Shown here: positions 18,541-25,596 of the stretch, one piece after another
Position numbering within the stretch: the first letter of the stretch is position 1
Layout: each line of letters starts with the position of its first letter
Source: Deltaproteobacteria bacterium
Lineage (GTDB): Bacteria > JADJOY01
Length of the DNA: 51,118 nucleotides
Reading direction: 5' to 3'
NCBI GenBank assembly: GCA_016713535.1
Contig: JADJOY010000044.1
Coordinates: 1-51,118 of the forward strand
The notes under the pieces: generated by a model
The model's input: the letters and a program-made list of their open reading frames with translations, nothing else
Databases searched by the model: none
Told to the model about the DNA's origin: nothing
Position numbers and translations under genes: made by a program

Positions 18541-18742
18541 GCGCGAGCGAAGCGCCGCGGGGGGACGGAGCCCCCCGCGCTACGAAAACCCTCGTAGCGA
18601 CGGTGGGTTCCATCCCCCGTCGTCGGGCCCACGCGGCTTCCGTGAGCGACCCAGACGGAAAGATTCACAGACTCTGAGATCGACGGGATCGGCGACGCGT
18701 CGACGGGTGCGTATCGCCGGGCGCGCGACGCGCGCCCCACCC
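18541..18742. repeat. Composite intergenic palindromic repeat, copy B, plus TATCGCCGGGC unit
   Basis: The reverse complement of 18541-18685 matches 2446-2500 and 2625-2690 with few differences (CACGGAAGCCGCGTGGGCCC, GACGGGGGATGGAACCC, GGGTTTTCGTAGCGCGGGGG). A TATCGCCGGGCGCGCGACGC unit follows at about 18711-18742. No gene is seen between 18473 and 18751. Confidence 0.75.
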
Positions 18743-18751
18743 GAACGACGC

Positions 18752-20395
18752 TCAGCGCGCCGAGAGCACGTAGAGCGCGGGGTCGCGGGGCCCGTCGGGG
18801 CAGAGGCCGAGCTCGACCGGCACCAGCAGCGGGCACGGGTTGTCGCGCAGGCTGCCGCCGACGTAGAGGTCGCCGCGCGGACCGAGGATGGGACGCGCCA
18901 GGTCGAGCGGCTGATCGAGCGGCAGCGTGAAGAGGACGCTGCCCTCGCCGTCCACGGCGAGCACCTCGCCGCCGCTTCCGTCGCGGCCGCGAGTCGAGAC
19001 GTAGGCGACGCCCGTGCGATCGAGCGCGACGCCGTTCACCGAGCCCCCTGCGCCGACGCTCTCGGGATCGAGAGACCACGCCACCGCGCCGTCGCCGGGC
19101 GACACTGCGAGCAGCTTGCCGCCCGGCACGGCGCTGTTGTTGCCCGAGGTGACGTAGACGCGTGTGGTGACGCCCTCCTCCTCGCGGAGCGCGAGCCCCA
19201 TCGCGTAGGCGGCGCGATCGCCGGCGACCGACACGGTGCGAGGCCAGGCAGCGGCCGCGGCGCCTCCCGTGTCCCGGAACGCGAGCAGCACCGCGTGGTA
19301 GCCGAGGCTCGCCGACGAGCCGCCGACGAAGAGCGTGCCGTCGGCGGCCACGGCGAGCGAGGTCGCGCCGACCGGCCAGCCGTCCGAGTCGCGAAGCTCG
19401 ACGGACCAGAGCAGCCGCTCGTCGCCCGTGCCCGAGCCGCGCGCGATGTCGAAGGCGAAGAGGCGCCCGGGCTCGCTCGAGCGGGCGCCGTCTTCGGGTG
19501 TGATCGAGGGCGGAAAGGGCGACGTGGCGTCGCCGCCGTGGCGCCAGAAGCCGGCGGCGTAGAGCCGCGAGCCGTCCGGCGAGGTCGCGAGGGCCGCGAG
19601 GAAGCTCGTATCCGCGCTCGGCTCTTGCGCCGGATACCGCCAGCGCTCGGTGCCGTCGGGCGCGATCGCGTAGAGCGCGTTGGTCTCGTACGGCCCGACG
19701 CCGTAGCTCCCGAAGTAGACGGTGCCGTCGGCGCCCACCCACGGCTCGGCGATCACCTCGCCGCCGCCGTCGGGGTCGGCCGGATCCGCGGGGTTGTAGG
19801 TGCGCGCACGCCAGCGCTCGCGGCCGGTGCTCGCGTCGAGGGCATACAGCACGCCGTCCCCGCGGCCCACGTAGAGGCTCTCGTCGTGGAGCGTGGGGCG
19901 CCCCTCCACCGTGCCGCTCAGCCACGATCCGGCGCCGCCGGTGGGGCAGCGCTGCTCGTCGGTGCGCCCGGCGTGGTCGTAGCAATACGGCACGCGCGGG
20001 GGCGCGAACGGCTCGCTCCACGCGGGCGAGAGGTCGGGCGCGAACGCGAACACCTTTCCGTCGAGCTTCTCCCAGTCGCGGCGATCGTCGGAGCCGTGCA
20101 TGCGCAGGACACCCCACGTGCCGGCGAACACGGTGCCGTCGTCGGCGACGGTGACGGGCACGTTGAGCGACATGCCCTCGGTGAGGAGCACGCTGGTGAG
20201 CCGCGCCGGGCTGGCGACCCGCGGCCCCACCACGTCGAACTGCGCGGTGCGACGGCCGTCGGCGGCGCGCTTCGCGGTCCGCGACGCGCCCTCCGCGGAG
20301 CACGAGGCGAGCGTGGCGACGAGCGCGAGCCCACGGCCCACGCGCGCGACCGCGGCGGTGCGGGACGGAGGCGGGATGGGGTTGGAGGCGTCCAT
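18752..20395 (-). CDS. PQQ-like beta-propeller lipoprotein
   Basis: The 547-residue product opens with a lipoprotein signal (GRGLALVATLASC, lipid cysteine at about residue 32). The rest is a propeller of repeated blades with the PQQ-like pattern, e.g. VGRGDGVLYALDASTGRERWRAR, YFGSYGVGPYETNALYAIAPDGTERWRYPA and GGKLLAVSPGDGAVAWSL. Such proteins (BamB-like in fold) mediate protein contacts or bind cofactors outside the inner membrane. No PQQ-dehydrogenase catalytic motif is evident, so an enzyme activity is not supported. It is convergent with the membrane protein at 18050. Confidence 0.82.
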   Translation of the reverse strand: MDASNPIPPPSRTAAVARVGRGLALVATLASCSAEGASRTAKRAADGRRTAQFDVVGPRVASPARLTSVLLTEGMSLNVPVTVADDGTVFAGTWGVLRMHGSDDRRDWEKLDGKVFAFAPDLSPAWSEPFAPPRVPYCYDHAGRTDEQRCPTGGAGSWLSGTVEGRPTLHDESLYVGRGDGVLYALDASTGRERWRARTYNPADPADPDGGGEVIAEPWVGADGTVYFGSYGVGPYETNALYAIAPDGTERWRYPAQEPSADTSFLAALATSPDGSRLYAAGFWRHGGDATSPFPPSITPEDGARSSEPGRLFAFDIARGSGTGDERLLWSVELRDSDGWPVGATSLAVAADGTLFVGGSSASLGYHAVLLAFRDTGGAAAAAWPRTVSVAGDRAAYAMGLALREEEGVTTRVYVTSGNNSAVPGGKLLAVSPGDGAVAWSLDPESVGAGGSVNGVALDRTGVAYVSTRGRDGSGGEVLAVDGEGSVLFTLPLDQPLDLARPILGPRGDLYVGGSLRDNPCPLLVPVELGLCPDGPRDPALYVLSAR

Positions 20396-20425
20396 GGGCG
20401 TGCACGGGTGAAGCTCGCACCGTAT

Positions 20426-20476
20426 CCGGTGCGCGGCCGCAGGCCTGCGCTCGTCGGGGGACCGAGCCCCCGTCGC
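20426..20476. repeat. Palindromic intergenic repeat
   Basis: GTCGGGGGACCGAGCCCCCG TCGCTACGA closes the gap between queG and the propeller gene. It belongs to the GTAGCG hairpin family, and its CGCTACGA end touches the queG stop. Confidence 0.55.
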
Positions 20477-21528
20477 TACGAGACCGGCCCCGGCTCGTCC
20501 GTGAGCTTTCCGAGGGCCGGGGTCTCGGCGTCCCCGCCGCGCTCGGCGTTGGCGCGGGCGATCGCGGCGTTGCGGCGCAGGCCGGCGAGCTTGGTGCGCT
20601 TGACGGGGCTGCCGACGAAGCGCGCCGCGAAGGCCTCCTCATCGAGGGCGAGCAGGGCCTCGAGATCGGGCGATTCGTTGCCCGGCCGCGGCATCACGTG
20701 AGGATCGTCGGACTTGGGGCTGCGCCGGTTCCACGGGCACACGTCCTGGCAGAGGTCACAGCCGAACACGTGAGCGCCGATCCCGGCTTCGAGCTCCGCG
20801 GGGATCTCTCCGCGGTGCTCGATCGTCAGGTACGAGATGCAGCGGCGCGCGTCGAGAACGTAGGGCTCGGGGAAGGCGGCGGTCGGGCACACGTCCAGGC
20901 AAGCGCGACAGGTGCCGCAGCGATCGACGCCCGGCTCGTCCACGGGCAGCTCGACCGCGAGCAGTATCACGCCGAGGAAGACGAAGCTCCCCAGCTCGGG
21001 CGAGATCAGGCACGCGTTCTTGCCGATCCAGCCGAGACCGGCGCGCTCCGCGAGCGGCTTCTCCATCACCGGGCCGGCGTCGACGTAGAGCTTGCCGGCG
21101 ACCGGCTGGCCGACGTGCTCGTCGATGCGGCGGGCGAGCTTGCGCAGCCGGCGCGTGAGCCAGTTGTGGTAGTCGTCGCCCCACGCGTAGCGCGAGATCC
21201 AGCCGGTGACGGCGCCGGAGGCCGCGGCGGCATCGGCCGAGGCGGAGCGCTCGCGGGTGCGCGGCGCGGGGCTGTCGTAGCCGACCGCGGCCACCAGCGC
21301 GGTCCGCGCCGCGGGCAGCGAGTGGCGTGGATCGGCGCGGCGCGCGGGGTCACGCGCCAGCCACTCCATCGAGCCGTGGTAGCCGCGCGCGAGCCACTCG
21401 GTGAAGCGCTCGCGCTCGCGCCCGGCTCGACGCCGCAGAAGCCCACGGCGTCGATCCCGGAGCCGCGCCGCCTCCGCGCGGATCCACGTCGCGAGCGCGG
21501 ACGTGTCGAGGCTCGGCGCCAACGTCAC
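20476..21528 (-). CDS. queG: Epoxyqueuosine reductase
   Basis: QueG reduces epoxyqueuosine to queuosine in tRNA, using cobalamin and two [4Fe-4S] clusters. The 350-residue product shows FTEWLARGYHGSMEWLA, YAWGDDYHNWLTRRL, GRLGWIGKNACLI-like core residues (AERAGLGWIGKNACLI), and the ferredoxin motifs CGTCRACLDVCP and CDLCQDVCPWN. The GTG start at 21528 overlaps the inferred TGA of the GFA gene (GTGA). Residues about 23-37 (LRDRRRGLLRRRAGR) do not fit the family. Read one frame over, the same DNA gives GIDAVGFCGVEPG, the expected sequence, so two opposite one-base shifts bracket this patch (about 21425-21470). Confidence 0.93.
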   Translation of the reverse strand: MTLAPSLDTSALATWIRAEAARLRDRRRGLLRRRAGRERERFTEWLARGYHGSMEWLARDPARRADPRHSLPAARTALVAAVGYDSPAPRTRERSASADAAAASGAVTGWISRYAWGDDYHNWLTRRLRKLARRIDEHVGQPVAGKLYVDAGPVMEKPLAERAGLGWIGKNACLISPELGSFVFLGVILLAVELPVDEPGVDRCGTCRACLDVCPTAAFPEPYVLDARRCISYLTIEHRGEIPAELEAGIGAHVFGCDLCQDVCPWNRRSPKSDDPHVMPRPGNESPDLEALLALDEEAFAARFVGSPVKRTKLAGLRRNAAIARANAERGGDAETPALGKLTDEPGPVS

Positions 21529-21913
21529 TCCCGGGCAGCGTCGGGAGGCCGTCGGCGATCGTGTAGTAGTCGCCGGCGGATTCGACGTAGATGTGGGCGA
21601 TCGTCTTCAGGTGGGTGGGCGAGTCGAGGGTGCCGGCGGCGATGCCGAGCTGGTCCTTCACGAGCGAGTCCCAGAAGAGACTCGAGCCGCACTCGGCGCA
21701 GAAGCCGCGGCGCGCGCGCTCCGACGACTGGAACCACCTGAGCCCGCGCTCCTCCACGAGCGTGAAGTCGCCCTTGGGCACCTCGGTGTAGGCGCCGACG
21801 TGACCGTGCCAGCGGCGGCACTGGCTGCAGTGGCAGTTCACGACGGGGTGGGGCTTGCCGCCGAGCTCGTAGCGCACGGCGCCGCACAGGCAGCCGCCGG
21901 TCAACGTGGGCAT
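21525..21913 (-). CDS. GFA-family zinc protein (S-(hydroxymethyl)glutathione synthase-like), probable end frameshift
   Basis: The protein begins MPTLTGGCLCGAVRYELGG and carries the GFA metal ligands C8, C10, C27, C29, C32, C72 and C75 (CLC, CHCSQC, CAEC). GFA proteins are about 130 residues. As printed, the frame runs past YYTIADGLPTLPG into queG in another frame until 21350, giving an implausible Arg/Ala-rich tail. One extra C in the CCC/GGG run at 21530-21535 would give ...GLPTLPRE and a TGA at 21527-21525, overlapping the queG GTG by the usual four bases. I place the end there. GGAGGG precedes the ATG. The substrate is not known. Confidence 0.82.
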
Positions 21914-22020
21914 CGGAAATCCCTCCGGGTGGAGCGCGGGTTGGATCGAGCCGAGCGTAGCGCGAGGGGGTGGGAAGCAACGAGCACCAAGGCGGCGCGA
22001 GGGACCGCGCCGCCTCCAGC

Positions 22021-22126
22021 CTGGTTGCAGCTCGTAGCGGCGGCCGCGAGGCCGCCGGGACGTGGAACGATCCGCCCCACTCGCCTGCGCTCCTCGGCGG
22101 GCTCGCGCCCGCCGCTACATCGGCGG
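22021..22126. repeat. Palindromic repeat units between divergent genes
   Basis: GCAGCTCGTAGCGGCGGCCG CGAGGCCGCCG repeats the sequence near 2408-2440 almost exactly, and CGGCGGGCTCGCGCCCGCCG CTAC follows near 22100. The gap 21914-22195 has no gene. Confidence 0.6.
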
Positions 22127-22195
22127 TGCGATCGGCTGGAGGGCGCGGGCCCGAAGACGCCGGTGTAGAGTCGCGCGCGACCACCAGGAGAACCC

Positions 22196-22654
22196 ATGTC
22201 GACGTCGGACGAATCACCCGATCCCGCCGAGACGAGTGAAGAGCAGCTCGACCTCGCGCGATCCCTGTTCGCGCGAGCCAATCGGAGTGCGGACGCGCGT
22301 GCCGCACTGCGCGCGAGCTATCCATCCGCTCCCGAAGCCATGATCGACACGGCGAGCTTCCACATCTACGTGGATGGCGTCGACGCCGCGCTCGAGTTCC
22401 TGGCTGACGCCGAGCTTGCCTTGCGCGAACCGGGGCATCGGCCAAACGTCGGCATCGCCTACGAGCTCCTCTACCACCTCTACAACTGGCTCCAGTTCGA
22501 GGCCCTGCTGCCGGACGGCCAGCAAGACGTCGTCGATCTCACGGCCGAGCTGCGCAAGGCAGCCAAGGAAAAGGACTGGGAAACCGTGTCGTCGTTGATC
22601 GAGGAGCTCGGCGACGTCATATCGGGTAGCCGATCCGCCCCGGAGATCCCGTAG
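22196..22654 (+). CDS. Small acidic helical protein, function unknown
   Basis: The 152-residue product is strongly acidic and predicted mainly helical (SEEQLDLARSLFARANRSADARAALRASY, AYELLYHLYNWLQFEALLP, DLTAELRKAAKEKDWETVSSLIEEL). There is no signal peptide. AGGAG lies 5 bases before the ATG, supporting the gene. It may be a partner or immunity-type protein, but nothing nearby supports this. I do not recognise the family. Confidence 0.65.
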   Translation: MSTSDESPDPAETSEEQLDLARSLFARANRSADARAALRASYPSAPEAMIDTASFHIYVDGVDAALEFLADAELALREPGHRPNVGIAYELLYHLYNWLQFEALLPDGQQDVVDLTAELRKAAKEKDWETVSSLIEELGDVISGSRSAPEIP

Positions 22655-22735
22655 ACGCGCACTGAAGCGGTCCGAGCGGCTGGAGCGCGTGCTGTCCTAT
22701 CCACGCCCGGACCTACTGGGATCGAGCGCCTCGGC

Positions 22736-23265
22736 GATGTGGCTACGTGGCGGATCGCCGGGCGCGCGGCGCGCGCCCCTCCGGGGGGGGTGCGCGGGTC
22801 GGCGACGGAGCGCCGACGCTCCAGGCCTGGACCGCGTGCGATCCTCGCACGCCAAGGCGCCCCAGAGGTCGAGTGCGTCGCCGATCGAGCGCCTTGGAGA
22901 GAGCCGGCCCGGCGGAGCCGGGCCCCTCCAGACCAAGGCCAGCGGCGCATACACGGATCGACTGGATCGATGATGTGGCTACGTGGCGTATCGCCGGGCG
23001 CGCGGCGCGCGCCCCTCCGGGGGGGGTGCGCGGGTCGGCGACGGAGCGCCGACGCTCCAGGCCTGGACCGCGTGCGATCCCTCGCACGCCAAGGCGCCCC
23101 CAGAGGTCGAGTGCGTCGCCGATCGAGCGCCTTGGAGTAGAGCCGGCCCGGCGGAGCCGGGCCCTCCAGACCCAAGGCCAGCGGCGCATACACGGATCGA
23201 CTGGATCGATGATGTGGCTACGTGGCGGATCGCCGGGCGCGCGGCGCGCGCCCCTCCGGGGGCGG
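22736..23265. repeat. Tandem repeat, two full 236/239-bp units and a partial third
   Basis: The unit starting GATGTGGCTACGTGGCG begins at 22736, 22972 and 23211. Units 1 and 2 are almost identical; they differ mostly by one-base gains in G/C runs and a G/T change. Each unit holds the TATCGCCGGGC-type palindrome, the hairpin GGAGCGCCGACGCTCC, and GGCCCGGCGGAGCCGGGCC. The third copy stops about 55 bases in, near the start of the PIG-L gene. Open frames across the array are by-products of the repeats. The stretch 22655-22735 holds nothing else. Confidence 0.9.
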
Positions 23266-23280
23266 GCGAGTGGGTGTATC

Positions 23281-24216
23281 GTGCGGCGCGTGCGCGTCCC
23301 ACCTCTCCTCCTGGCGCTCGTGTCCGCGCTGCTCGCGTGCGGCTGCGGCGCCTCGGACGGGGTGGGCTCGGCGGCGCGTCCGCGCTCGGCGCTGGTGGTG
23401 GTCTCGCCCCACCCCGACGACGAGTCGATCTTCGGCGCGGCGACCATCCACCGCCTCGCGTCCGATCCCGCCCGCGAGGTGCGCGCGATCTACGTCTCGG
23501 CCGGCGACCAGTCCTCCACCCCCGGCGACTGCAACGGCATCCCCGAGGCCGAGAAGACCGAGCGCATCGTCGCGCTTCGCGAGGACGAGACCCGCGCGGC
23601 GTGGCGCATCCTCGCCCCGGATCGGGAGGTCCCGATCGCCTTCGAGCGCGGCCCCGATCAGGGCCTCGTCGCGTCCACCAAGCTGGTCGACGGCCTGCGC
23701 CAGGACACGCTCACCGCCGCCGGCGAAGCCGCGCTCGCGGCCGCGGTCGCCGATGCCACCGACCTCCCGGCCTCCGTGTCGGAGGCGTGGATCCTCACGG
23801 CCGCCCGCTACGACGGCCACCCCGACCACCGCACCGCCTATCGCGCCGCCCGCGCCGCGGCCGAGACCCTCGCGAGCGAGCGCGGCGCGGCGGTCCACCT
23901 GTGGAGCTTCATCGTCCACGACGAGTTCTTCCTCACGTTCGTCCCCGCGTGCTGCGGCGGCGACTTCTTCTGGCCCGCCGACGGCGCCACCCACGACTAC
24001 GAGCGCCTCGTCGACACCGCCTCGCGCCCGCGCCCACCGCGCTGGGACGCCGCCGAGCCCGGCGACGACCCGCCCGCCATCCGCCGTGACGCCCTGACCC
24101 AGCACGTGAGCCAGCTCGTCGGGAACCCGGCGCTTTGCATGCCGGTCTACATCCCGGGCTTCTACGATCGCTGGCTCGCCAAGTCCGAGGAGCCGTTCTA
24201 CGTGGAGGAGCTGTGA
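23281..24216 (+). CDS. PIG-L (LmbE-like) deacetylase, lipoprotein
   Basis: The 311-residue product has a short lipoprotein signal (RRVRVPPLLLALVSALLACGCG) and a PIG-L domain. The zinc motif is PHPDDESIF (HPDD-E), with a second metal-binding part RYDGHPDH. Family members remove acetyl groups from N-acetyl sugars; the substrate here is unknown, and the lipobox places it outside the inner membrane. The start is a GTG at 23281 (a second GTG lies at 23290). The frame extends back through the tandem repeat, but that part is not protein. The partial third repeat ends about 15 bases upstream, so the repeat forms the promoter or leader region. Confidence 0.87.
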   Translation: MRRVRVPPLLLALVSALLACGCGASDGVGSAARPRSALVVVSPHPDDESIFGAATIHRLASDPAREVRAIYVSAGDQSSTPGDCNGIPEAEKTERIVALREDETRAAWRILAPDREVPIAFERGPDQGLVASTKLVDGLRQDTLTAAGEAALAAAVADATDLPASVSEAWILTAARYDGHPDHRTAYRAARAAAETLASERGAAVHLWSFIVHDEFFLTFVPACCGGDFFWPADGATHDYERLVDTASRPRPPRWDAAEPGDDPPAIRRDALTQHVSQLVGNPALCMPVYIPGFYDRWLAKSEEPFYVEEL

Positions 24217-24309
24217 GGGCGCGCCCGCCAGCGGCCGCCGCACGGCACTCCTCGAGCGCCCGCCGGCCGGGCGGGCGCCCCAGCCGGCGACCCACCGAAA
24301 AGCCCTGGA

Positions 24310-24339
24310 TTTACAGGACTTCGCGCGCAGCATTAGAAT
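24310..24339 (+). promoter_or_regulatory. Sigma70-type promoter of the htrA-ftsK-lolA operon
   Basis: TTTACA (24310-24315, 5/6 match) and TAGAAT (24334-24339, 5/6) are spaced by 18 bases. The expected transcription start is about 24346, leaving a leader of about 40 bases. This is the best consensus promoter in the window and lies in an unusually AT-rich patch. Confidence 0.65.
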
Positions 24340-24384
24340 GCCGTCGCCCGACCCGAGCGGTCTCCCCGCGGTCGGGATCTTCCT

Positions 24385-25596
24385 TTGTCTTGGCGAGCTT
24401 CCTTCGGCGCCGCGCTCTCGGTCGCGGCCACGACCCTCGTGCTGCTCGCGGCGCCTGCGCGCGCCGCCGAGGCGACCAAGGCCAGCGGCTCGTCCGAGGC
24501 GAGCCCGGCCGTCTTCGAGACCTTCACCAAGGTGGTGCGGGTGGTCGAGCCGGCGGTGCTGGGCATCCGCGCTCGCACCGGCGTGAGCGTCGAGCTGTCC
24601 AAGAGTTTCGCGCGCGTGGGCGAGAGCTCCGGCGCCGCCGAGGCGGTGTGGAACGTGGTGCGCGCCACGGTGTCCGCGCCGCTCACGGTGGCGCGCTCGT
24701 TCCTCGGCGCCACGCTGGATTCCCTCAACGGCTCCGACGAGGGCCGCAACCTCGGCTCGGGCTTCGTGATCGATAGCGAAGGACACGTGCTCACCGCGCT
24801 CCACACCATCCGCGGCGTCGACTCGCTCGAGGCCGTGCTCGGCAGCGGCCGCGTCGCGAGCCTGCGGGTGATCGGCACCGACCCGGACATCGATCTCGCG
24901 CTGCTCGGCCTGCCCAAGGACGTCGCCAAGGACAAGCGTCTGCGCGTGATCCAGCTCGGCGACTCGGACGCGCTGGCCGTCGGCCAGTGGCTCGTCACCG
25001 TGGGCTGTCCGGCCGGCGAGGCGCGCACCGCCACCGTGGGGCTGGTGAGCGGCCTCGGCAAGGATCTCGGCCTCGGGCCGTTCGACGAGTACATCCAGAC
25101 CGACTCGGCGGTGCGCGCGGGCTCGAGCGGCGGGCCGGTGTTCGACGAGCGCGGCAAGGTGGTCGGCATCGCCTCGACGGCCGCGACCGCGCAATCGAAC
25201 CCGAAGGGGCCGAGCGCCGGTTACGCGATCCCCATCGACGCCGCGAAGGCGGTGCTGCGCTCACTCGAGAAGGGCGAGGCGCCCACCCGCGGCTCGATCG
25301 GGGCGCAGCTCATCCGCATCAGCGTCGAGCGCCGCGTCGAGTACAAGCTGGCGGTCACCAACGGCGCGCTCATCACCGCGGTCGAGCTCGACGGACCGTC
25401 CGCGCGCGCCGGCCTCGGCCCCGGCGACGTGATCGTCGCGGTCGGCGAGCGCCAGGTGTTCCGGCCTCGCGACGTGATGCTGGCGCTGCGCGACGTCCTC
25501 GCGGGCCAGCCCGCCAAGCTCTCGGTCGACCGCCACGGCGCGCGCCTCGAGGTCGAGGTCACCCCCACTCCGAACCCGTCCGGCAACGCCTCATGA
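24385..25596 (+). CDS. HtrA/Deg-like periplasmic serine protease with PDZ domain
   Basis: The 403-residue product has a signal peptide (about 1-27), a trypsin-like domain and one C-terminal PDZ domain (about 300-390). The catalytic triad is H140 (LTALHTI), D170 (DPDIDLALL) and S248 (AGSSGGPVF). It would degrade or guard misfolded periplasmic proteins. An extra segment of about 70 residues (EPAVLGIRARTGVSVELSKS...LDSLNGSDEG) lies before the protease core. The start is taken as TTG 24385; no ATG is present at a sensible place. Its stop overlaps the ftsK start (ATGA), so it is translated with ftsK. Confidence 0.9.
   Translation: MSWRASFGAALSVAATTLVLLAAPARAAEATKASGSSEASPAVFETFTKVVRVVEPAVLGIRARTGVSVELSKSFARVGESSGAAEAVWNVVRATVSAPLTVARSFLGATLDSLNGSDEGRNLGSGFVIDSEGHVLTALHTIRGVDSLEAVLGSGRVASLRVIGTDPDIDLALLGLPKDVAKDKRLRVIQLGDSDALAVGQWLVTVGCPAGEARTATVGLVSGLGKDLGLGPFDEYIQTDSAVRAGSSGGPVFDERGKVVGIASTAATAQSNPKGPSAGYAIPIDAAKAVLRSLEKGEAPTRGSIGAQLIRISVERRVEYKLAVTNGALITAVELDGPSARAGLGPGDVIVAVGERQVFRPRDVMLALRDVLAGQPAKLSVDRHGARLEVEVTPTPNPSGNAS

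Noticed and set aside
22736-23265. CRISPR array
   Set aside because: Units are about 236-239 bp and nearly identical throughout; there are no short repeats with unique spacers and no cas genes.
22747-23280. Open frames running through the tandem repeat into PIG-L
   Set aside because: They repeat the same Arg/Ala/Pro-rich peptide and exist in several frames on both strands, as expected from GC-rich repeats; no start fits the PIG-L signal peptide.
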